Origin: Saprospiraceae bacterium
GTDB lineage: Bacteria; Bacteroidota; Bacteroidia; Chitinophagales; Saprospiraceae
Length of the DNA: 64,000 nt
Reading direction: 5' to 3'
Assembly (NCBI GenBank): GCA_016714985.1
Contig: JADKBS010000003.1
Span: 496,001-560,000, forward strand
In this document: in pieces, positions 33,836 to 41,545 of the stretch
Layout of the letters: every line of letters begins with the position of its first letter
Position numbering within the stretch: the first letter of the stretch is position 1
Made by a program: the position numbers and the translations under genes
The notes under the pieces: generated by a model
The model's input: the letters and a program-made list of their open reading frames with translations, nothing else
Told to the model about the DNA's origin: nothing
The model's database searches: none

Positions 33836-34732
33836 GTGTCTTCGCAAAGCCCGCACAACGACGCTGCCGAGCAGCTTTACCGCCTTGTGGTCGAGTACGA
33901 CCGCCGGGGCGACGTGTACAATGCGGTGAAGCTCTGCAAGCGCCTTGCCCGCATGGCGCCCGACTGGTCGGTGCCTTTTGCCTTCCTCTGCCGCACCTAC
34001 CGCTCCCGCATGGAGTGGAAACCCACCCTGCACTATTGCATGAGGGCCGTGGAGCACAATGCTTTCGATGAAAACCTATGGGAAACGCTCGGTATCGCCG
34101 CCACTGCCCTTGGCGAGTGGGAAACTGCACGCTACGCCTGGAACCAACTGGGCTACCATTTCAAGCCCTCGGCGGAGGCCATTGACCTTGACCTTGGCAT
34201 CATCCCGCTCCGATTGAACCCGGCCTCGCAGCCTGAAGTGGTGGCAGCCAGGAGGGTTGATCCCGTCCGGGCCATCATTGAGAGCATACCGCAACCTTCG
34301 TCAGGTAGGCGTTATGGCGATTTGGTTTTGGTGGAGAACAAACCGACCCAGGCCGGGGCAAGCGTACAGTTTTATCAACAGCGCAGGGTGCTGCCGCTCC
34401 ATGACGAACTGCAATTGCTGAAATCCTCGAACTGGCATACCTATTCCGTGATGCTATTTACGGACACGGCTGCCGATGTGGATGTTTTGGCCAACCTTTG
34501 CCTAAGTGCCAACCTCGGCTTCGACAACTGGTCGAATGCCACCCGGTTTTTCCAGCCCAACCTGCACCGCAATGTGGCCGAGTATTTCGACCAAGCCATT
34601 TTCAAAAAGATGGAAAGGGAGGTTTATTTGGTGGCTTTGGCTGCCAAGCAGGCCAAGGAATTGGAGGGGATTTTGGAAACTTGGCGGGTAATCACCTTAA
34701 AGGAACATGGACAGGTGGGGCAGTTGATGTAA
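33836..34732 (+). CDS. TPR-like protein of unknown function
   Basis: 298 residues. The start is probably GTG at 33836; the nearest ATG (33808) is out of frame and a stop precedes at 33803. Residues 8-115 form helical TPR-like repeats (AEQLYRLVVEYDRRGDVYNAVKLC, PDWSVPFAFLCRTYRSRMEW, NLWETLGIAATALGEWETARYAW). The C-terminal half (about 165-298) is alpha/beta (YGDLVLVENKPTQAGASVQF, SVMLFTDTAADVDVLANL) with no recognised family. No signal peptide or TM. It has its own promoter. Confidence 0.75.
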   Translation: MSSQSPHNDAAEQLYRLVVEYDRRGDVYNAVKLCKRLARMAPDWSVPFAFLCRTYRSRMEWKPTLHYCMRAVEHNAFDENLWETLGIAATALGEWETARYAWNQLGYHFKPSAEAIDLDLGIIPLRLNPASQPEVVAARRVDPVRAIIESIPQPSSGRRYGDLVLVENKPTQAGASVQFYQQRRVLPLHDELQLLKSSNWHTYSVMLFTDTAADVDVLANLCLSANLGFDNWSNATRFFQPNLHRNVAEYFDQAIFKKMEREVYLVALAAKQAKELEGILETWRVITLKEHGQVGQLM

Positions 34733-34807
34733 CCAGTTAAATGAAAGTTTTTCCCAAAAACAACTCCCGTTAACCAGTTACCAAATGATATTGAAAGGGT
34801 TGATTGC

Positions 34808-35050
34808 TCATTTTCGCTGTTTGAACAACTTGACCAGTCCCACCAAGCTCGCCACTGTCCACACCGCTTCCAGCACCATGAATGGCACCGAACCAATCAA
34901 CCAAGCACCCACGGTGGCCAACGCGCCGCCAACGAGGTTGAACAGCCAATAGGCAAGGCTTTGCTGCGCAATGATTTTGGAGGACGAACCAACAAATGCC
35001 AACAGCAGTAGGCTTACTCCTATGGCACTTATCAAGGTGGCGTGGCTCAT
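34808..35050 (-). CDS. Small membrane protein, CBU_0592-like
   Basis: 80 residues from ATG 35050 (MSHATLISAIGVSLLLLAFVG); the upstream extension to 35143 lacks membrane character and overlaps the spacer to RidA. Three hydrophobic helices separated by short turns, ending VKLFKQRK. The pattern (GVSLLLLAF; YWLFNLVGGALATVGAWL; FMVLEAVWTVASLVGLVKL) fits CBU_0592-type small membrane proteins of unknown role. It is followed by a 75-bp gap to the convergent TPR gene. Confidence 0.7.
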   Translation of the reverse strand: MSHATLISAIGVSLLLLAFVGSSSKIIAQQSLAYWLFNLVGGALATVGAWLIGSVPFMVLEAVWTVASLVGLVKLFKQRK

Positions 35051-35139
35051 GGCTGGGAGGTTGAGAAATTGGGAAATTTCGGAACTCAAAGTTTCTGAAT
35101 TTACTTGCGTGAATCTTTGATTCACCAATCTCCTATGTT

Positions 35140-35676
35140 TCACTTCTGCGGCACGGCCGCAATCACGGAGATTTCAACGTTGACGAACTTGGGCAGGTTG
35201 GCCACCTCTACCGTCTCCCGTGCAGGCGCCCAAGCGGGGTCAAAGTACTCGGCATACACGGCATTAATGCGCGCAAACTGGTGCATGTCCTTGATGAAGA
35301 CGCTGGCTTTCAGTACATCCTTGTAGGTGCATCCAGCTGCTTCGAGGATGGCCCCAACGTTTTTCAAGACCCGGTGGGTTTCTTCCTCCAAGCTGCCATG
35401 TACAAGCTCGCCCGTGGTAGGATCGAGGGCGATTTGGCCGGAGGCGTAAAGGATGCCGTTATAAATGGTGGCCTGGTTGTACGGGCCAATGGCGCCAGGA
35501 GCGTTGGGGGTTGAGATGATTTGCTTCACGGTTTGCGGATTTTTAGCTGTTGTGGGATGCTTGCTTGGTACACAGGCCAGGCAAAGCGGAAATACCCAAA
35601 AACAGAGAAAGCCCCATTTCCAACTTTCGCTGGAATGGAGCTTCAAAGATTTTAGATGCTTCAAAGTCGAGGACAT
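35140..35676 (-). CDS. RidA family protein with a putative lipoprotein signal
   Basis: 178 residues from ATG 35676. The C-terminal 125 residues are a canonical RidA/YjgF domain that hydrolyses reactive enamine/imine intermediates: STPNAPGAIGPYNQA, YASGQIALDP, VLKNVGAILEAAGC, DVLKASVFIKDM and the Arg/Glu-bearing PARETVEVANLPK. The N-terminal about 50 residues are unusual: a basic segment then WGFLCFWVFPLCLAC, which reads as an export signal with a CLAC lipobox, followed by a polar linker. If correct, this RidA is envelope-anchored rather than cytosolic. A shorter start inside the domain (no ATG near its beginning) is not available. Confidence 0.85.
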   Translation of the reverse strand: MSSTLKHLKSLKLHSSESWKWGFLCFWVFPLCLACVPSKHPTTAKNPQTVKQIISTPNAPGAIGPYNQATIYNGILYASGQIALDPTTGELVHGSLEEETHRVLKNVGAILEAAGCTYKDVLKASVFIKDMHQFARINAVYAEYFDPAWAPARETVEVANLPKFVNVEISVIAAVPQK

Positions 35677-35712
35677 TGATGAATTGTAAATGAAAAATGA
35701 TGATTTTTGGTG

Positions 35713-35748
35713 TACATTCATCATTCTCACCATTCAACATTCATCATT
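35713..35748. repeat. Heptamer array overlapping the rpmF stop codon
   Basis: Units GTACATT, CATCATT, a 9-mer CTCACCATT, CAACATT, CATCATT. Its end overlaps the stop codon of rpmF (35747-35749 on the minus strand). Confidence 0.7.
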
Positions 35749-35944
35749 ACTCCTGCTCTTCCTTCGCCTTCACCAAAATCTTGCCCTTGTAGCGCATGTT
35801 GCCCTCGCTGTCCGTGTAGGCATGGTGGAAAACATGAGCCTCGCCAGTTGCTTGGCACTTGGCAATGGTAGGAATGGCGGCACGGTCGTGTGCACGGCGG
35901 GTACGGGTACGCTCCTTTGAATGTTTATTTCTAGGATTTGGCAT
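35747..35944 (-). CDS. rpmF: 50S ribosomal protein L32
   Basis: 65 residues. The start MPNPRNKHSKERTRTRRAHD is diagnostic for L32, followed by CQATGEAHVFHHAYT and YKGKILV. It is a structural protein of the large subunit. Only one cysteine of the bacterial zinc-ribbon positions is kept, which corresponds to the Cys-minus form. It is downstream of DUF177, the widespread DUF177-rpmF pairing, 104 bp apart with a heptamer inverted array in the spacer. Confidence 0.96.
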   Translation of the reverse strand: MPNPRNKHSKERTRTRRAHDRAAIPTIAKCQATGEAHVFHHAYTDSEGNMRYKGKILVKAKEEQE

Positions 35945-35962
35945 CGCTGTAAATATTTGGAC

Positions 35963-36045
35963 TTTAGATTTGAGACATTAGATTTTAGAAGGGCAAGAAC
36001 TGCTTTGACGGTCTAAAGTCTATTGTCTAAAGTCTGTTGTCTGAA
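35963..36045. repeat. Inverted pair of heptamer arrays between DUF177 and rpmF
   Basis: Left array 35963-35990: TTTAGAT, TTGAGAC, ATTAGAT, TTTAGAA. Right array 36011-36045: GTCTAAA, GTCTATT, GTCTAAA, GTCTGTT, GTCTGAA. The words are reverse-complementary. The right edge is 3 bp from the DUF177 stop. Same vocabulary and order as 3611-3707. Confidence 0.8.
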
Positions 36046-36048
36046 AAA

Positions 36049-36567
36049 TCAATTGTCGTTTTGCAAGCCCTTTAGTGCATCCCAGATGGAAGCAGAATTG
36101 CCAGGGGCTTCGTCCGATTCATCTTGCTGGATAAACTTGAGCATTTCGGGGTCACATTCCTCTTCTGCATCATCGTGGGTCTTGGCGATGGGCACTGCGA
36201 GGTTGATGTACTCGTAGATGTACTTCGCCACGTTGAGCTTCTCCGTCCCCTTGAGGATATAGACGATGTCGGCTTCTTCCCATTCCTTTTCATCGAACTT
36301 TACGACGAGCAACTCCTCGTCTTCGATGGGCAGGTCAAACTCCTCCAAGCAACGGTCGCAGGTGGTGTGCACCGTGCCTTGTATTTCAAAGGTCATTGTG
36401 TACATATCGGTGCGCTTGTCGAAGATGAAGTGGACTGCCACTTTGCCGTCCTTGATGGGCGACTCTGGGAAGCACTGGAAGAACGCCCCGTCAATGGCAA
36501 AATCGTACTCGTGAGGGCCATTTTGCAAGCCTGAAACTGGGATGGTGAAGTGCGCTAAAGCATCCAT
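36049..36567 (-). CDS. DUF177 (YceD-like) protein
   Basis: 172 residues from ATG 36567 (MDALAHFTIPVSGLQNGPHEYDF); the longer frame to 36705 has an N-terminus unlike the family. The DUF177 core is seen as TCDRCLEEFDLPIEDEELLVV with the conserved C-x-x-C pair and the acidic C-terminal part EEECDPEMLKFI. The family is implicated in 23S rRNA/L32-linked large-subunit biogenesis. Linked to rpmF as in most bacteria. Confidence 0.92.
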   Translation of the reverse strand: MDALAHFTIPVSGLQNGPHEYDFAIDGAFFQCFPESPIKDGKVAVHFIFDKRTDMYTMTFEIQGTVHTTCDRCLEEFDLPIEDEELLVVKFDEKEWEEADIVYILKGTEKLNVAKYIYEYINLAVPIAKTHDDAEEECDPEMLKFIQQDESDEAPGNSASIWDALKGLQNDN

Positions 36568-37000
36568 TTTAAAGAACTTTTTGAAAAGGAGCGCAAAGAT
36601 AGGACTCTTTGTTAAAAAATTAAGCCATTGTGTTATTATTTTTTTGAAAGGATAAAGCGGTATTTCGATTTCATTGCTTCGATGTTTGGCGGTAGGCGAA
36701 TCCAAATAGGGACTGCACGGTCTTTGTTGGCATGATGCTTGTTTTTGGGGTGAACGATTCCCCCCTCCCTTCTGCGAGCTAATTTGGACTTTTCAGAAAG
36801 ATTGAGCTCCAAAACTTCACTGTGAATACAATCTACATCGTTTTTTAGGTAACAAATTAGGCTATCTACTCCCCCCTTAGGATAGCGACAGCATCACGTA
36901 AATGAGCGCCGCAATCAGCAACATGGCTATAATCCCCTATCGGGAAATGACCGCAATTTGTTCTGCATCCGTGCAGGAAGGTGGGGTATATTGCGATCCG
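36568..37000. other. 433-bp divergent intergenic region
   Basis: Separates DUF177 (minus) from the adhesin cluster (plus). It contains T-rich and CCCCCC-rich tracts, including ACTCCCCCCTTAGG at 36868-36881; a similar CCCCCCTTAAG occurs at 41404, upstream of the second adhesin. An alternative in-frame start of adhesin 1 lies at 36902. No RNA gene or repeat array seen. Confidence 0.45.
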
Positions 37001-40000
37001 ATGGGCAAGACAGCCGCTTCGGCTATCATTCGCTATCGGCTATGCTGTGCTACATGCCTGATTGTCTCCTTGCTGCTGTTTTTCCTCTTGCCCGCCTCCA
37101 CTTTTGCATCGGTTATCGAAAACAGCCCTGAGATTTGCTTGGATAGGCCAACGTTTAACAACCATGTGGGCAGGTATGCAAGTGGCTCGACTTTGGCTCC
37201 ACCAGTTGATGTAGCTTTTACTTGTACTGGCAATGCCGTTTTTGTATCACACGAAAGAGGTATTACCAATACAGTATTTTCTTTGGGAGCGGCAGATGAC
37301 AATTTTGCGCAACTTTACGATACCAACGACACCTTAACATTGAAATTGGAAGAAGAAGTGGTGTCGGGTTCAACGGTTGTAGTCCGTTGGAGAAAGACAG
37401 GGGCTACCAATCCGATTGTCACAATAGCCCAATCTGCCAATAGCTCTTCTTGGACTACTCCCACTTCCAATACAGTTACTAGCACAAGCTTTGTAAACCT
37501 AAGCGTAACGCTCACCACCAACACCCGGTACCTTCGTTTCAGGAACACCAATGGCGCAGACTTGCAATTGGATGCTGTCACCTACACCAGCCAAACTTGT
37601 AACTATACCAGCGGTGAGGGCGTTCCACTCTCTTGTTCCGCAACTACTACCAGCATTGCTGGTACGGCCTTCCATGATTTCAACGGCAATGGCACCTATG
37701 AAAGCGGTAGTGACTATCTTGGCATTCAAGGTATCAACGTCACAGCGGTTGACTCTCTGGGCAATTCCTTTAGTGGTACAACAAGCTCAACAGGGGCCTA
37801 CTCACTAACGGGCCTTGTAACGGGCCGCACCTACCGTGTGGAGTTTCATATCCCAACCTCCTTGAGTTGGATGTATTCATCATTTAGGGGCATCAACAAT
37901 GGCACGACCGTTCAGTTCGTAAGGCCGAACAGCTGCGCTAATATTGGCCTTGTCAGCCCCACTGACTTTTGCCAGAGCCAGCCCGATTTGATTTTGCCCT
38001 GCTACGAAAACGGCTCCGGCGTTGGGAACACCAATCCTGCGGTTGTCACCTTGCCCTACAATGGGTCTGGCATCACACCTGCCGAGAGCATGGATTTCCA
38101 AACCCAACAAGTGGGCAGCGTTTATGGTGTGGCTTATGACCGCCGGAACAAACGGGCATTTGTCAGTTCTTTCCTGAAACGGCATTCTGGCTTTGGCCCA
38201 AGGGGCGTGGACGGTGTGTATGTGATGGATTATTCCACTGCTACGCCTACGCTGCTCGGCGGCTTCGACTTGCAGGGGATCACTCCGGCCAATGGAGGAG
38301 CTGCCATTGACCTTGGAAGCATAACAAGGACGAATATTGGAGATGTGAACATTTCCGCGGGTGCTGCTGGGGATTATCAATTATCTTCCAACCGGACGAG
38401 GGCATCCGTGGACTTAGATGCCTTCGGCAAAGCTGGCATCATTAGCTACGGTGATATTGACATGAGCGAAGATGGCCGTACGCTTTGGATGGTGAACCTC
38501 AACCAAAGGGCATTGATTACCGTGGATATATCAAACCTGGGCACTATGTCCTCCAACCCCAATACGCTTTCAAGTACTGCTGTGAAACAATACCCAATAG
38601 CTTCCATGACAGGTGCCCCTACATGCACCAATGGCACCCTTCGGCCATTTGCTTTGGAGTTCTACAAAGGAAAAGGCTATATAGGCTGTGTATGTGATGC
38701 AGCTACTTCATCCACTTTGAAGAAACCTGCGGAGTTGGATGGCTATATCCTTTCATTTAACCCCACTAACCCAACCACCCTTACGGCCGAGGTTTCATTT
38801 GGCTTTGATTACAATCGGGAAGCAAGCTACTCCCAGTTGAACCCGGCCAGCGGTGCGGTTGCTGGCGAATGGCAGCGTTGGTTAAGCACTTACAACTTAG
38901 CGAATGTCAATACTGGGTTTGCCAATTTTCAAAGCGCTCCCCAACCACTTATTGCTGACATCGAAATAGTTGAAGATGGCGACATGGTGGTAGGTGTGAT
39001 GGATCGTTTTGCCCACCAGGCAGGTTGGGACCAATACCGGGCAATTTCAGCCGATCGGACACTTACTTCAGGAATTTCAACTGGTGATATATTAAAGTTC
39101 GGTCTCTCAGGCGGGGTTTATGTGGCAGAACTTGGTGAGAATGACACGAAAAACACACCTGCTGGGTTTATCACCAATGATAGCCCTGGGAATGGGGGGG
39201 AGTTTTTCTTCGGGGACTATTACACAGGTTTTGACGCATCTCACTGTGAGACCGCACTCGGCGGCCTTACTATTAAACCCGGCTCCAACGAAGTTACCGT
39301 GGGTAGCCTCGACCCCTTGGCCTTCAATTCGCAGGGCGTCACCTGGATGAATCTTTCCACTGGAGCACAGAACAGAATATACCAAGTGACTGGCGGCACA
39401 AACATCGCCAACTTTGGCAAGGGCGCCGCCCTCGGCGACTTTGAGATGATGTGCGACGCATCGCCCATTGAAATAGGGAACTACGTCTGGATAGACACTG
39501 ACAAGGACGGCGTGCAAGACCCCGGCGAGGCAGGATTGAATGGTGTAAATGTTAACCTCTACAGATTCGTCAGTGGAACGGCCACACTGGTGGCTACCAC
39601 CACCACCGCTACCGTCAATGGCCAAACTGGTGCTTACTACTTTCGGGATTACCAGCAATATGGGACTGGCTTCGACACGCTTTCACTCAATACACAGTAT
39701 TATATTGTATTGGGTCAAACTGGCGGAACTTACACTTGGTCAACCACGAACCAGAACCTAACCGTAGGCAGCACAAACTATGTACTTACTTCACGAAACA
39801 CTGGAAGTGGCACAACACCCGACCAAAATGACAATGACGCTTTTTCTTACACCACATCGGGGCAGCCTTTCTCAAATTTTCCAGTGGATACCGTTACCAT
39901 CGGCAATGCAGGTTACGTAAACCATACCCTTGATTTTGGCCTTAAGATTTGCCCAACCATTACCAACCCAAGTGCTGCGCAAACGATATGCGTAGGTGGT

Positions 40001-41380
40001 TCAGGTTCCAATATTACCGTAAACACCTCCACGAACGCTGCCAACAGTATCCGATTTGTCCGTTTTTCCACTGACCAAATGGCGGGCAGTACGCCAACTG
40101 CTGGAGAAGCTGCGGCCATCTATGCAGGGTCGGTCATTGCAACAGTTACACCATCGGGTGGTGCAAGCCCATACACGGCCACCTACACATTCAACACTTC
40201 AGATTTTCCAAGTAGCGGCACCACTTACTATGTATATGCCATATTGAATCCTGATGAGGGAGCCGTATGCAGGCCTACACAAGAAATAACTGTAACCGTC
40301 AACCCCGCAGCCACGGCGAATGCGGGCACCGCCCAGACCGTTTGCGTAGGCGGCACGGTCACCCTTGCGGGCAGCGTTGGCGGCAGTGCGACGAGCGGCA
40401 CCTGGACTGCGCCGAGCGGCACGTTCAGCAATGCGGGTTCATTGACGAGCACCTATACGCCGAGCATCACGAGCGGCACGGTGACGCTCACCCTTACGAC
40501 AGACGACCCTGCGGGGCCCTGCCCTGCGGCGACGAGCACGGTGGTCATCACCGTCAACCCCGCAGCCACGGCGAATGCGGGCACCGCCCAGACCGTTTGC
40601 GCAGGCGGCACGGTCACCCTTGCGGGCAGCGTTGGCGGCAGTGCGACGAGCGGCACCTGGACTGCGCCGAGCGGCACGTTCAGCAATGCGGGTTCATTGA
40701 CGAGCACCTACACGCCGAGCATCACGAGCGGCACGGTTACGCTTACCCTTACGACGAACGACCCCACGGGGCCCTGCCCTGCGGCGACGAGCACGGTGGT
40801 CATCACCGTCAACCCCGCAGCCACGGCGAATGCGGGCACCGCCCAGACCGTTTGCGCAGGCGGCACGGTCACCCTTGCGGGCAGCGTTGGCGGCGGTGCG
40901 ACGAGCGGCACCTGGACTGCGCCGAGCGGCACGTTCAGCAATGCGGGTTCATTGACGAGCACCTACACGCCGAGCATCACAAACGGCACGGTTACGCTTA
41001 CCCTTACGACAAACGACCCTGCGGGGCCATGCCCTGCGGCGACGAGCACGGTGGTCATCACCGTTGACCCCAAACCCGACTTCACCCTAGCCCTCGCCAC
41101 CGTCTGCCCCGGCGGCAACCCCGAAGTGACCATCGGCGGTCTGGCCAACGGCACCCCGGCCACCTCCACCATGAAAATCAACACAGGTGCCTTCGTGCCC
41201 TACGTCGCCTCTCCCCCCAACTTGACGACGGCACAGGGCATCACCATAAACGCAACAAACACCGTGACCGTGCGGAACGAGCACGGTTGCGAGACCGCAA
41301 AGAACATAGCAGTTCCCGCAGTGGTGCCACTGGTTTGCCCGCCAGTGAACCTCACCAAGCTACCTGCTGGCTCCGATTGA
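37001..41380 (+). CDS. Large modular surface protein 1 (SdrD-B domains, three identical-type Ig-like repeats)
   Basis: 1459 residues from ATG 37001, which gives a basic N-region and hydrophobic signal (CLIVSLLLFFLLPASTFAS); a start at 36902 would add 33 residues. A first SdrD-B-like module at about 220-300 (IAGTAFHDFNGNGTYESGSD). A propeller-like region at about 370-800 (SVYGVAYDRRNKRAFVSSF, DIDMSEDGRTLWMV). A second SdrD-B at about 822-950 (IGNYVWIDTDKDGVQDPGEA). An Ig-like domain at about 983-1095. Three tandem 85-residue Ig-like repeats at 1101-1355. The C-terminal about 105 residues are shared with protein 2. No T9SS YPNP-type CTD is present. Likely surface or matrix adhesin. Confidence 0.82.
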   Translation: MGKTAASAIIRYRLCCATCLIVSLLLFFLLPASTFASVIENSPEICLDRPTFNNHVGRYASGSTLAPPVDVAFTCTGNAVFVSHERGITNTVFSLGAADDNFAQLYDTNDTLTLKLEEEVVSGSTVVVRWRKTGATNPIVTIAQSANSSSWTTPTSNTVTSTSFVNLSVTLTTNTRYLRFRNTNGADLQLDAVTYTSQTCNYTSGEGVPLSCSATTTSIAGTAFHDFNGNGTYESGSDYLGIQGINVTAVDSLGNSFSGTTSSTGAYSLTGLVTGRTYRVEFHIPTSLSWMYSSFRGINNGTTVQFVRPNSCANIGLVSPTDFCQSQPDLILPCYENGSGVGNTNPAVVTLPYNGSGITPAESMDFQTQQVGSVYGVAYDRRNKRAFVSSFLKRHSGFGPRGVDGVYVMDYSTATPTLLGGFDLQGITPANGGAAIDLGSITRTNIGDVNISAGAAGDYQLSSNRTRASVDLDAFGKAGIISYGDIDMSEDGRTLWMVNLNQRALITVDISNLGTMSSNPNTLSSTAVKQYPIASMTGAPTCTNGTLRPFALEFYKGKGYIGCVCDAATSSTLKKPAELDGYILSFNPTNPTTLTAEVSFGFDYNREASYSQLNPASGAVAGEWQRWLSTYNLANVNTGFANFQSAPQPLIADIEIVEDGDMVVGVMDRFAHQAGWDQYRAISADRTLTSGISTGDILKFGLSGGVYVAELGENDTKNTPAGFITNDSPGNGGEFFFGDYYTGFDASHCETALGGLTIKPGSNEVTVGSLDPLAFNSQGVTWMNLSTGAQNRIYQVTGGTNIANFGKGAALGDFEMMCDASPIEIGNYVWIDTDKDGVQDPGEAGLNGVNVNLYRFVSGTATLVATTTTATVNGQTGAYYFRDYQQYGTGFDTLSLNTQYYIVLGQTGGTYTWSTTNQNLTVGSTNYVLTSRNTGSGTTPDQNDNDAFSYTTSGQPFSNFPVDTVTIGNAGYVNHTLDFGLKICPTITNPSAAQTICVGGSGSNITVNTSTNAANSIRFVRFSTDQMAGSTPTAGEAAAIYAGSVIATVTPSGGASPYTATYTFNTSDFPSSGTTYYVYAILNPDEGAVCRPTQEITVTVNPAATANAGTAQTVCVGGTVTLAGSVGGSATSGTWTAPSGTFSNAGSLTSTYTPSITSGTVTLTLTTDDPAGPCPAATSTVVITVNPAATANAGTAQTVCAGGTVTLAGSVGGSATSGTWTAPSGTFSNAGSLTSTYTPSITSGTVTLTLTTNDPTGPCPAATSTVVITVNPAATANAGTAQTVCAGGTVTLAGSVGGGATSGTWTAPSGTFSNAGSLTSTYTPSITNGTVTLTLTTNDPAGPCPAATSTVVITVDPKPDFTLALATVCPGGNPEVTIGGLANGTPATSTMKINTGAFVPYVASPPNLTTAQGITINATNTVTVRNEHGCETAKNIAVPAVVPLVCPPVNLTKLPAGSD
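40301..41065 (+). repeat. Three tandem 255-bp coding repeats
   Basis: Units start at 40301, 40556 and 40811, each exactly 255 bp (85 codons), and differ at only a handful of positions (for example GTA/GCA, AGC/AAC changes). They encode Ig-like modules TANAGTAQTVC..GTVTLAGSVGG..TWTAPSGTFSNAGSL. The near identity implies very recent duplication or ongoing gene conversion. Confidence 0.95.
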
Positions 41381-41545
41381 TTGAATGAAAACAGCCTGAA
41401 TTCCCCCCTTAAGTTTTAGAAAATTTTGAAACACCCCCTTGCTGTCAGTTGGAAATGACTGGCATGGCCCGTGGTGCGATGCACTGCAAGGCAATGCCAT
41501 GCGTGATAAATCAACCTACTAATTTTTTAACATTATTGTCGAATC

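Noticed and set aside
36902..37000. Upstream start for surface protein 1
   Set aside because: It adds 33 residues before the signal peptide; ATG 37001 gives a conventional N-region. Not excluded experimentally.
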